From: CBDAQR01 sp965199055 | Lineage (GTDB): Bacteria > Pseudomonadota > Gammaproteobacteria > Pseudomonadales > Halieaceae | Direction of reading: 5' to 3' | Length of the DNA: 64,000 nt | NCBI GenBank assembly: GCA_965199055.1 | Contig: CBDAQR010000008.1 | Coordinates: 186,001-250,000, forward strand | Part shown: piece after piece, positions 1 through 7,441 of the stretch | Position numbering within the stretch: the first letter of the stretch is position 1 | How the letters are laid out: the number at the start of each line of letters is the position of its first letter | Translations under genes and position numbers: made by a program | The notes under the pieces: generated by a model | Seen by the model: the letters and a program-made list of their open reading frames with translations, nothing else | Database searches by the model: none | What the model was told of the DNA's origin: nothing

Positions 1-788
1 CGGCCAAACACCTGGGCGGTCGTGATCACCACGTCCGAATCGGCGATCACATCTTTCTGGGCCTGACGCTGCAGGTCAATCTGTTCAGGCGTCAACTCTA
101 CGGCGTAACCGCCTTCCGTCTGACCGGTTTCGCCCAGATCAATTTCGAGGAACTTGGCACCCAGCGACTCAACCTGCTCTTTAACCACAGGCCGGGTATC
201 AAAGGCCGTCACCTTCGCGCCGAGGCGCTTCGCGGTTGCGATGGCCTGCAAGCCCGCCACGCCCGCGCCGATGATAAACACCTTCGCTGGCTTCAGCGTT
301 CCAGCCGGCGTCATCATCATCGGGAAAATAGACGGTAGCCGCATAGCGGCCAACAGCACCATCACGTAGCCCGCCAGGCTAGCCTGCGAGCTCAGCGCAT
401 CCATCTTTTGGCTGCGAGTGGTACGGGGAATCATTTCCATGCTGATAGAGGTCACGCCCTGAGCCTGGAATGCCCGCACCAGTTCATGCTCATTAAATGG
501 ATCCAGGTAGCTGATGTGAATACACCCTGACTTCAGCTGAGACACCTCCGCCAGTTCCGGCTTGCGTATGCGCAGCACAATATCTGCCGAGCCAAGCATG
601 CCAGCTCGGTCGCTACTCACCTCTGCACCCACCTCGGTGTAGGCGCTATCCTCAAAGCCTGATCCCTTGCCCATGCCGGTCTCGATAACCAGGTCTGCGC
701 CCAGCTTGCAGAGTTTCTTGGCGATATCGGGGATGATCGGTACCCGGTTTTCACCGGGGTGTGTTTCTCGCGGGATCGCTATGCGCAT
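1..788 (-). CDS. pntA: NAD(P) transhydrogenase subunit alpha, N-terminal part (runs off window)
   Basis: The reverse strand encodes about 262 residues starting MRIAIPRETHPGENRVP, the typical start of the alanine dehydrogenase/PNT N-terminal domain. A Rossmann loop (IIGAGVAGLQAI) follows at about residues 165-176. The family couples hydride transfer between NADH and NADP+ to proton movement across the inner membrane; this subunit binds NAD(H). The 3' end and any pntA2/pntB genes lie beyond base 1. The start at 788 is the first ATG and matches the family N-terminus. The upstream 270 bases to the next gene hold no clear feature. Confidence 0.93.
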   Translation of the reverse strand, partial: MRIAIPRETHPGENRVPIIPDIAKKLCKLGADLVIETGMGKGSGFEDSAYTEVGAEVSSDRAGMLGSADIVLRIRKPELAEVSQLKSGCIHISYLDPFNEHELVRAFQAQGVTSISMEMIPRTTRSQKMDALSSQASLAGYVMVLLAAMRLPSIFPMMMTPAGTLKPAKVFIIGAGVAGLQAIATAKRLGAKVTAFDTRPVVKEQVESLGAKFLEIDLGETGQTEGGYAVELTPEQIDLQRQAQKDVIADSDVVITTAQVFG

Positions 789-1058
789 ATTGGTACCCGT
801 ACCCTTTTGAACTGTTTTTTTGATGTGTTTCGGAGCTGCATCAGCAGAAATGAACGCCGGACTTTACCACAGCCGCTCGACGCCGCGAACGAATACCCGG
901 CATTCAGTTTATGAATACAAACTGCTCTTATGATTCATCATTCCGATAGCTAACGCTATGCGGCAGTTTACTGGTTGGTCACCGGCGCGCCATGACCTGA
1001 ATTTACAAGATTACCGACCCTGCGCGACAATGCCCGGACGCCAGAGGAGTAAACCGGA

Positions 1059-1568
1059 ATGCTGATTACCTTTCTGCTGACACTGGGTATCGTCGCTCTC
1101 TGTGTGGTCATCCACTACGAGGTGTTATATCGGCTCGGTGGCTTCATTGAGTCTCTAACTATCAGCCCGCGCCAGCAGGTTGTCACCGGTGTCATGCTCG
1201 CCCTGGGCGCCCATGTGATCGAGATCTACATATTCGCCGGTGGCTATTACTATGCCCTGACCTTCGAGAACATCGGCTACTTCACGGGTGACGCGCCCAT
1301 GGAGGACTTCTTCGACTGCGTCTATCTCTCGTTTGTTACCTACAGCACTCTGGGCTTTGGCGATATCGTGCCAGAGGGATGGGTACGTTTCATGGTGGGC
1401 ACGGAAGCAATGACGGGGCTAGTCCAGATCGCCTGGACCGCTTCCTATCTCTTCATGCAAATGGAAAGGAACTGGGGGCACAATTCCCTGAACAATGCCC
1501 CCAATAATGGCCCTAGGAGGCCTGCAACCTCAAGAAGGGGTTCAAGACGCGATAATTCCAGGGCTTGA
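1059..1568 (+). CDS. Two-TM potassium-channel-like membrane protein
   Basis: This 169-residue protein has a hydrophobic N-terminal segment (residues 1-20), a second one (about 41-60), a pore-loop sequence TYSTLGFGDIVPEG (about 94-107) and a final hydrophobic helix (about 112-133). TLGFGD is a variant of the K+ selectivity filter TVGYGD, as in Ion_trans_2 proteins. The tail (about 139-169) is Asn/Arg-rich and probably disordered. The gene has a good ribosome site (GAGGAG) and its last 56 bases overlap the 3' end of the opposing anti-sigma gene. The channel fold is well supported; ion specificity is inferred. Confidence 0.75.
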   Translation: MLITFLLTLGIVALCVVIHYEVLYRLGGFIESLTISPRQQVVTGVMLALGAHVIEIYIFAGGYYYALTFENIGYFTGDAPMEDFFDCVYLSFVTYSTLGFGDIVPEGWVRFMVGTEAMTGLVQIAWTASYLFMQMERNWGHNSLNNAPNNGPRRPATSRRGSRRDNSRA

Positions 1569-2172
1569 ATTTGATCGGCGCGTCCAGAACGCCAATACAA
1601 ATACAATCTGTGGTCTGGGCAGCTGTCGGGGTGTGTACGTCGGCCGCATCGCGCTCAATAAAGTCACCTTGCTGGTAGACCCCCTGCTCGTCAGAGAAGC
1701 TACCTTCCAGCACCAGTGTTAACTCGGTGCCGCGATGGGTGTGCTTGGGAATGCTGCCACCCGCTTTAATGTGGTAGAGCGCGAACTCATTATCGGGGTC
1801 GCCAGTGCGAAGCCGCGAGATCTGCAGCGCCGAATTGATACGCTTCCACTCAAGGTCTTCGTAATCGCCTTCCATCAAACGCTGCACCAATGGCGGCTTG
1901 CCACCCGCGCTACTGTCGTGGGTATAGGTCAGCGGTGGCTCCTCATCCAGGCGCGCTAGCACCTGGTCCAATGCTGACTGCTCTACCTGTTGTGGTTCGA
2001 GCTTATCGAACATGGCTGCGCCAACCTGCTGCAACTGCTGGTACTGGCGCTGGCAGTGCTCGCAAAAGTGTAGGTGCACGGCGACACAGGTGGACTGTGC
2101 CAGCGAGAGGGTGCCAGCGGCATATTCACTGAGAATTCTAAGATCGGGATGGTGATTGATCATGGTGTTCAT
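1513..2172 (-). CDS. chrR: ChrR-family zinc anti-sigma factor with C-terminal cupin domain
   Basis: The protein has 219 residues. The N-terminal zinc anti-sigma motif is H33-x3-C37-x2-C40 (HLHFCEHC) with His7/His8 available as fourth ligand, the arrangement known from Rhodobacter sphaeroides ChrR. The C-terminal half (about 115-205) is a cupin (GGSIPKHTHRGTELTLVLEG), which in ChrR senses singlet oxygen or organic peroxide and releases the sigma factor. The gene starts inside the stop codon of the sigma gene (ATGA overlap), so the two are translationally coupled. Its 3' end runs into the converging channel gene. Confidence 0.92.
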   Translation of the reverse strand: MNTMINHHPDLRILSEYAAGTLSLAQSTCVAVHLHFCEHCQRQYQQLQQVGAAMFDKLEPQQVEQSALDQVLARLDEEPPLTYTHDSSAGGKPPLVQRLMEGDYEDLEWKRINSALQISRLRTGDPDNEFALYHIKAGGSIPKHTHRGTELTLVLEGSFSDEQGVYQQGDFIERDAADVHTPTAAQTTDCICIGVLDAPIKFKPWNYRVLNPFLRLQAS

Positions 2173-2807
2173 CGTTCTGTTAAAACCTGTAGTTTTTGCA
2201 TAGCCAGCCGCACCCGTGATTTCACGGTGCCCAGGGGCAGATCCAGCTCATCAGACACCTCTGAGTGCGATTTGCCTTCCATATATACCTTGGCCAGGAT
2301 TTGCGCCTGCTCCTGGGGTAATTGGGCCAGCATGTCCCGCACGCGATCGGCGCTGCGTTTCTGCTGCACCGCCACGAAGGGCTCCTCTTGTTCCTCTTCG
2401 ACCCAGATGTCGTCTGCGCTGAGGGGCGTATCAAACTTTTGCAAACGCCGATACATATCGGTTCGGCAGTTGCGGGCAATCGTGTAAATCCAGGTGCTCG
2501 CCGCGGCCTTGCGAGGATTAAACCCGCCGGCCTTTTGCCAGACTTTCAGCATGACCTCCTGCACCAGCTCGTCCGCATGCGCGGCAGCCATAGCAGAACC
2601 CGACAGTGCAAATGCCTTAACCAGCGGAGCAAAATGCTTAAACAGCCGCGCGAAGGCTTCCCTGTCTTCTTTTTCAGCAATCAACACCAAACACTGACTC
2701 CATTCGTCGTCGCGTTTAGTGCCTGCCGCAGGTATCTTCGGCGCCGCGTTGTCCTCTTGCTGCACTGCCTGCATATCGTCGTCGTCCTCTGGCGGAATTT
2801 CGGTCAT
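2169..2807 (-). CDS. rpoE: ECF RNA polymerase sigma factor, RpoE/ChrR type (ECF11-like)
   Basis: The 212-residue protein has an acidic N-terminal extension (about 1-35), a sigma region 2 (about 45-115, with DELVQEVMLKVW and STWIYTIARNCRTDMYR) and a sigma region 4 helix-turn-helix (about 150-205, HSEVSDELDLPLGTVKSRV). It is followed directly by a ChrR-type anti-sigma, the partner arrangement of the singlet-oxygen ECF group. The start is supported by an AGGGAG ribosome site. The promoter at 2829-2856 has the same bipartite sequence as the promoter of the divergent operon, so the gene is probably autoregulated. Exact stimulus is inferred from the family. Confidence 0.93.
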   Translation of the reverse strand: MTEIPPEDDDDMQAVQQEDNAAPKIPAAGTKRDDEWSQCLVLIAEKEDREAFARLFKHFAPLVKAFALSGSAMAAAHADELVQEVMLKVWQKAGGFNPRKAAASTWIYTIARNCRTDMYRRLQKFDTPLSADDIWVEEEQEEPFVAVQQKRSADRVRDMLAQLPQEQAQILAKVYMEGKSHSEVSDELDLPLGTVKSRVRLAMQKLQVLTER

Positions 2808-2828
2808 TCACAAGCTCCCTGACGAGTA

Positions 2829-2856
2829 ATTACGTGGCTTTCGGGGGGTTGGATCA
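2829..2856 (-). promoter_or_regulatory. ECF (RpoE/ChrR-type) promoter of the sigma gene
   Basis: On the minus strand TGATCC (2856-2851) is followed by 16 bases and CGTAAT (2834-2829). This is the -35/-10 pattern known for RpoE of the ChrR class (TGATCC, then TAAGA-like about 18 bases later). Transcription would begin near 2822, giving a short leader with the AGGGAG site before the start at 2807. Confidence 0.82.
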
Positions 2857-2905
2857 CCCTTCCTACGGTCTCAGTGTCGACCCTAGTCCAATAATTGTCC
2901 AGCAA

Positions 2906-2933
2906 TGATCCGCTAACTTCATACCCCCGTAAA
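2906..2933 (+). promoter_or_regulatory. ECF (RpoE/ChrR-type) promoter of the lipid operon
   Basis: TGATCC (2906-2911), a 16-base spacer and CGTAAA (2928-2933) repeat the divergent promoter with identical spacing. Transcription would start near 2940, so the oxidoreductase start must lie downstream, which favours the ATG at 2967 over an in-frame codon at 2895. Confidence 0.84.
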
Positions 2934-2966
2934 CACCCACGAAGAGCAGCCCAGCGGGGAGTCAAA

Positions 2967-4244
2967 ATGAGAATTGCAGTTATCGGGTCCGGAATCTCCG
3001 GTTTGGCTACTGCCTACTACCTGCATCGCGAGCATGACGTACATGTTTTCGAGCGGGCCAGCCGTATAGGCGGGCATACCGCCACCGTGGACGTCGCCAT
3101 TGGCGGCCGCCGCTACGCCATCGACACGGGCTTCATTGTCTACAACGACTGGACTTACCCCAACTTCATCGCACTACTGGACGAACTCGGCGTCAGCAAC
3201 CAGCCGACGGAAATGAGTTTTGCGGTCAGTGACCAAGCGAGCGGTCTCGAGTACGCAGGCAGCAACCTGGACACCTTGTTTGCACAACGCCGCAATCTGG
3301 TGTCACCCAAATTCTGGGGCATGTTGCGCGACATCCTGCGATTCAACAAGGAAGCAGTGGCAGACCTGGAGCAGGGCCGCATCGATCCCGCCATGACCCT
3401 GGGGCAATACCTGGCGCAGCGCGGCTACGGTAAGGCCTTCACAGACCAGTACCTGGTGCCCATGGGGTCTGCGATATGGTCAGCAGACACCGATGCCATG
3501 GTCGAATTTCCACTGCAGTTTTTCGTGCGCTTCTTCAAAAACCACGGACTACTGAGCGTTAGCAATCGGCCACAATGGCGGGTCATTCAGGGGGGCTCTC
3601 GGGAATACCTGGGGCCGCTCACCGCCGGCTTCTCCGACACTATCCACTGCGATGCGAATATACAGACGGTTACCCGAGAGCCAGAGGGGGCCGTACTGCA
3701 CTTCGAAGATGGCAGGAATGAGCGCTTCGACCACGTGGTATTCGCCTGTCACAGCGATCAAGCGCTGTCGCTATTGGGCGACAGCACCGACGCAGAGCGT
3801 TCTGTTCTCGGCGCCCTGCCCTACCAGTCCAATGACGTGGTACTGCACACCGATGTGAGCCTGCTCCCGAGCTCGCGCAAGGCATGGTCCAGCTGGAACT
3901 ACTTGCTCGCGGGCGCAAACCAACGCGCAGTTCTGACTTACAACATGAACATACTGCAGGGCCTGGAAGCCCCCGAGACATTTTGTGTCACCCTGAATCA
4001 CACCCAGGCCATCAACCCCGCCAAGATCCTCGGACGCTTCACCTACGACCATCCCGTATTCAGCCTGGACGGTATTGCCGCTCAGCAACGTTGGCAAGAG
4101 ATCAACCAGGACAACACCTGGTTCTGCGGCGCCTACTGGCATAACGGATTCCACGAGGACGGTGTCAGCAGCGCTCTGCGCGTCGCACAGGGGATTCGCG
4201 AAATCGCAAGCCGTGCGCCCGTTATGCTGGGGAGTGCAGCGTGA
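2967..4244 (+). CDS. FAD/NAD(P)-binding amine-oxidase-like oxidoreductase
   Basis: This 425-residue flavoprotein opens with MRIAVIGSGISGLATAYYL, a dinucleotide-binding GxGxxG loop (residues 7-12), and has the GHTATVD segment typical of flavin-containing amine oxidase/desaturase-like proteins. Members of this family usually precede DUF1365 and a cyclopropane synthase-like gene, as here. A role in modifying membrane fatty acids is inferred; a related flavoprotein and methyltransferase act in furan fatty acid formation in Rhodobacter sphaeroides. The start was moved to 2967 because the predicted transcription start lies near 2940 and a GGGGAG site precedes this ATG. Its end overlaps the next gene by 4 bases. 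Confidence 0.88.
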   Translation: MRIAVIGSGISGLATAYYLHREHDVHVFERASRIGGHTATVDVAIGGRRYAIDTGFIVYNDWTYPNFIALLDELGVSNQPTEMSFAVSDQASGLEYAGSNLDTLFAQRRNLVSPKFWGMLRDILRFNKEAVADLEQGRIDPAMTLGQYLAQRGYGKAFTDQYLVPMGSAIWSADTDAMVEFPLQFFVRFFKNHGLLSVSNRPQWRVIQGGSREYLGPLTAGFSDTIHCDANIQTVTREPEGAVLHFEDGRNERFDHVVFACHSDQALSLLGDSTDAERSVLGALPYQSNDVVLHTDVSLLPSSRKAWSSWNYLLAGANQRAVLTYNMNILQGLEAPETFCVTLNHTQAINPAKILGRFTYDHPVFSLDGIAAQQRWQEINQDNTWFCGAYWHNGFHEDGVSSALRVAQGIREIASRAPVMLGSAA

Positions 4245-5002
4245 ACAGCGCCATCTACGAAGGCTGGGTAACGCATCGTCGATTGCAGCCGACGGAGCAC
4301 AGCTTCCGTTACAAAGTCTTCATGATGTTCCTGAGACTTGATCAGCTTCCCAAGGTCTTTGACCGCACGCCGTTTTGGTCTGCGCGCCGCCCCGCTCTGG
4401 CCTGGTTCAGGCGCTCCGACTATCTTGGCGACCCGAAAGTCCCCCTGGATACTGCCGTCAGGGATCGTATTGAGCAGGTGAAAGGTAAACGTCCCACAGG
4501 GCCGATCTACCTACTCACTAATCTGCGCTACTTCGGCTTCATCATGAATCCAATCAGCTGCTACTACTGTTACTCCGCCGATGGCAGCACGCTCGAACAC
4601 CTCGTGGCGGAAGTGAACAACACCCCCTGGAACGAGCGCCACAGCTACGTTCTCGACGCCGATGCAAACAGTAAGTGGCTCAGCTGCCGCTTCGCCAAAG
4701 ATTTCCATGTCTCCCCGTTTCATCCCATGGACATGGAATACCATTGGCACAGCAACTCACCCGGCGAAAAACTTTGCCTCAATCTTGCCAACTTCGATGC
4801 GGGCGAAAAAGTATTCGACGCCAGCCTGTCGCTGGCACGCCATGCAATTAGCCCGGCCCGGCTGATGTGGCTACTGGTAAGGCGCCCTTTCATGACGGTG
4901 AAGGTCGGCGCCGCCATTTACTTCGAAGCCATGCGGCTATGGCTGAAGGGGGCTCCCTTCTATTCTCATCCACCTCAAACAGCGAGTTCTAGCAATGAAT
5001 GA
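4241..5002 (+). CDS. DUF1365 family protein
   Basis: The 253-residue protein matches DUF1365: it begins MNSAIYEGWVTHRRLQP and has the family-typical segments YLLTNLRYFGFIMNPISCYYC (about residues 89-109, with neighbouring cysteine/tyrosine residues) and KDFHVSPFHPMDMEY (about 154-168). No catalytic residues are established for the family. It is nearly always found between a flavin oxidoreductase and a cyclopropane synthase-like gene, and here overlaps both (4 and 8 bases), so it is probably co-translated and works in the same lipid pathway. Confidence 0.85.
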   Translation: MNSAIYEGWVTHRRLQPTEHSFRYKVFMMFLRLDQLPKVFDRTPFWSARRPALAWFRRSDYLGDPKVPLDTAVRDRIEQVKGKRPTGPIYLLTNLRYFGFIMNPISCYYCYSADGSTLEHLVAEVNNTPWNERHSYVLDADANSKWLSCRFAKDFHVSPFHPMDMEYHWHSNSPGEKLCLNLANFDAGEKVFDASLSLARHAISPARLMWLLVRRPFMTVKVGAAIYFEAMRLWLKGAPFYSHPPQTASSSNE

Positions 5003-6251
5003 TGTCAGCGTGCGCGCAATACGATTGCCGCGGCTCAATACCAGCGATTTTGCCAATGACATGGCAAAAAGGGCGTTTTCCCAAGTGCTGGAGAACATAC
5101 AAGTGGGCAGCATTACCATCCACGATGGCGATGAGGTGCTCAGCTACGGGGACAAAGACGTGCCCGGCGAGCCTCATGCCGAAGTGCGTGTTCACGACTC
5201 CATGGTGTATCGGCATGTCTTGCTCGGGGGCAGCATGGGCTCAGGTGAATCCTATATGCAGGGCCACTGGTCGTCTCCCGATCTGACAGAAGTCATACGG
5301 CTGTTCACTGCCAATATGGCGGTATTGGCATCTATGGACGCTAGCGGCTCATTGACCAGGAAGCTGGGGCTCAAGATCGCTCACATGTTTAACAACAACA
5401 CACTCACTGGCTCTCGGCGCAATATCTCTGCGCACTATGATCTCGGTAACGATTTCTTCGAATTGTTCCTGGATAAGAGCATGATGTACTCATCTGCGGT
5501 TTTTCCGAAGAAGAGTGCATCACTTGAGGAGGCCGCTGAGCATAAGCTGGACCTGATCTGCCAGCAGCTGGAGCTAAAGCCCACTGACCATCTGCTGGAA
5601 ATTGGCACAGGTTGGGGCGGCATGGCCATTCACGCAGCTAAAAACTACGGCTGCCGCGTTACGACCACGACAATATCCCAGGAGCAGTACAACTATGCCC
5701 GCGAGCGTGTTCGGGCCGAAGGCCTGGAAGACCAGATCACCTTGTTGTGTGAGGACTACCGGGAACTGACAGGCAGCTACGACAAGCTGGTATCCATCGA
5801 AATGATCGAAGCCGTCGGTCATCAGTTCTATCAAAATTACTTCAACAAGTGCAGCTCGCTGCTCAAGAACGACGGCCTGATGGTCATCCAGGCCATCACC
5901 ATGGTCGACCAACGCTATGAAATGGCCCGAGACTCGGTAGATTTTATCAAGCGCTATATCTTCCCGGGCGGCTGCCTGCCATCCATAGAGGTCATCTCAC
6001 AGCATCTGCGCAAAGATACCGATATGCAGATGGTACACCTGCGTGATATCACCGAAGACTACGCCGACACGCTGGCCCACTGGCGTGAACGCTTCTTTGG
6101 TCGCATTGAGGAAGTGCGCCGCCAGGGTTTCGATTCTACCTTTGAGCGCATGTGGGAATTCTACCTCTGCTACTGTGAAGGCGGTTTTCGCGAGCGCGTG
6201 ATAGGCACAGTCCAGCTCACCTTCGCCAAACCAGGGTACCGCTTTGCCTGA
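4995..6251 (+). CDS. cfa: Cyclopropane-fatty-acyl-phospholipid synthase family methyltransferase
   Basis: At 418 residues this is slightly longer than E. coli Cfa (382). The S-adenosylmethionine loop LLEIGTGWGG is at about residues 190-199, and AHYDLGNDFF (146-155) and MMYSSAVF (163-170) are typical Cfa segments. The C-terminal FYLCYCEGGFRERVIGTVQ block (about 388-406) is the Cfa signature region. The enzyme methylates unsaturated acyl chains of membrane phospholipids using S-adenosylmethionine. Placement under an RpoE/ChrR promoter suggests an oxidative membrane-stress role. It may make a cyclopropane or another methylated chain; the sequence cannot decide. Confidence 0.9.
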   Translation: MNDVSVRAIRLPRLNTSDFANDMAKRAFSQVLENIQVGSITIHDGDEVLSYGDKDVPGEPHAEVRVHDSMVYRHVLLGGSMGSGESYMQGHWSSPDLTEVIRLFTANMAVLASMDASGSLTRKLGLKIAHMFNNNTLTGSRRNISAHYDLGNDFFELFLDKSMMYSSAVFPKKSASLEEAAEHKLDLICQQLELKPTDHLLEIGTGWGGMAIHAAKNYGCRVTTTTISQEQYNYARERVRAEGLEDQITLLCEDYRELTGSYDKLVSIEMIEAVGHQFYQNYFNKCSSLLKNDGLMVIQAITMVDQRYEMARDSVDFIKRYIFPGGCLPSIEVISQHLRKDTDMQMVHLRDITEDYADTLAHWRERFFGRIEEVRRQGFDSTFERMWEFYLCYCEGGFRERVIGTVQLTFAKPGYRFA

Positions 6252-6267
6252 ACAGTCCCTCGCTAGA

Positions 6268-6780
6268 ATGATCGGCAATGGCCTGCTCTTCAATCTGAGC
6301 TGGTTTGCCATTGTGAGCACGCAGTCGAATCTAATGGCGCCAATGTTCGTCTGTGCACACCTGGCGCTACACGCGCTGTTCTGGAGTCGCAATCCTCGCG
6401 AGTGGATGTTTGTCGCGGGTCTAGCCTTGTTTGGCATCAGCCTGGACCAGTTGGTGTTCGCTGTCGGTCTTTTTAATGTCTCGGGGGAGCCCTCTCTGGC
6501 ACCTCTATGGCTGAGCTGCCTGTGGCTGCCACTCGCAACCACCTTCTGCCATGCATTCCGTGGTCTGCAGGCAAAACCCGCCATCGCCGCCATACTTGGC
6601 GCCGGCGGCGGCGCACTGAGCTACTCTGCGGGTGTGGCCATGACCGATGTAGAATTTGCCAGCCCGATAGTTGGTCCCGTTTCGATTGGTCTCATCTGGG
6701 GCATTTTGTTTCCACTGATTGCGAGATTGTCTGTGCTGGTAGATCAACCCGGAGAACACCATGAACAACAAACCGCGTAG
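6268..6780 (+). CDS. DUF2878 family membrane protein
   Basis: The protein has about 170 residues with five or so hydrophobic segments (MIGNGLLFNLSWFAIV, the block after MFVCAHLALHALF, WMFVAGLALFGISLDQLVF, the Ala/Gly-rich stretch near IAAILGAGGGALSY and PVSIGLIWGILFPLIA). DUF2878 proteins are known neighbours of this operon type; their function is unknown. The ATG at 6268 fits the short family N-terminus; a TTG at 6244 inside the end of the preceding gene is the alternative. The 3' end overlaps the next gene by 20 bases, so it belongs to the same transcript. Confidence 0.75.
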   Translation: MIGNGLLFNLSWFAIVSTQSNLMAPMFVCAHLALHALFWSRNPREWMFVAGLALFGISLDQLVFAVGLFNVSGEPSLAPLWLSCLWLPLATTFCHAFRGLQAKPAIAAILGAGGGALSYSAGVAMTDVEFASPIVGPVSIGLIWGILFPLIARLSVLVDQPGEHHEQQTA

Positions 6781-7441
6781 CTCAACCCTGCTGGCACTCC
6801 TCAGCGGCATGCTGATCGCTGCAACCGCGGCTGCATCTACCCCTGACGAGTTGCCTGACATACTGGGCGAAGCGCGCGACCCCGGCTCGGGCCAAACGCT
6901 GTACTTCGAACACCACTACTGTGATGACGATTTATTGGCCTGCAGCGTGTTCTACCTGGACACCGAGGGCCAGCTGATGGCATCAAAAACGATGGATTAC
7001 AGCTTCAGCCGCCTGGCACCCTCGCTACACTTTGTCGAATACCGTTTCGATAAAGAGCTGAGTTATACACCCAGTGACCCGGACCTGGTCGTTGATTCCG
7101 GTTTCGACAACTTCGTGCGCAGCCGCTGGGACAGTCTGGACGAAGGCGAGGCAGTGCGCTTCCCTATGAAACTCCTGGGTCGTGACAAACCGCTTAAGAT
7201 GAAAGGCAGCAAAGCATCGGGCATGGACTGCTCCACTACTGAGCTGTGCATCGACGTGGCCCTCGATTCCTGGTTATTAGGCTCACTGGTAGATCCTATT
7301 CAACTCACCTACGACCGTGATGAACGCCGCTTGCAGCGCTTCAGGGGGCTTAGCAATCTGCGCACCGATGAAGGCGAACGCCAGCAGGTGGACATACGCT
7401 ACCTGTATGAGCCCACTTCTACTCAACTAATCTCGCGATAG
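6761..7441 (+). CDS. Exported protein of unknown function, last gene of the lipid operon
   Basis: This 226-residue protein has a Sec signal peptide (about residues 1-26, basic NNKPR, hydrophobic LLALLSGMLIAATAAA, cleavage near AAA-ST). The mature part is acidic and beta-rich, with four cysteines (HHYCDDDLLACS near 50-60 and MDCSTTELCID near 154-164) that could form disulfides in the periplasm. I recognise no family. It starts within the end of the DUF2878 gene behind a GGAG site and its stop overlaps the converging helicase gene by 19 bases. By position it should act with the ECF-controlled lipid genes. Confidence 0.8.
   Translation: MNNKPRSSTLLALLSGMLIAATAAASTPDELPDILGEARDPGSGQTLYFEHHYCDDDLLACSVFYLDTEGQLMASKTMDYSFSRLAPSLHFVEYRFDKELSYTPSDPDLVVDSGFDNFVRSRWDSLDEGEAVRFPMKLLGRDKPLKMKGSKASGMDCSTTELCIDVALDSWLLGSLVDPIQLTYDRDERRLQRFRGLSNLRTDEGERQQVDIRYLYEPTSTQLISR

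Noticed and set aside
2895..2966. Earlier start of the flavin oxidoreductase
   Set aside because: This stretch contains the ECF promoter; the transcription start would lie after it.
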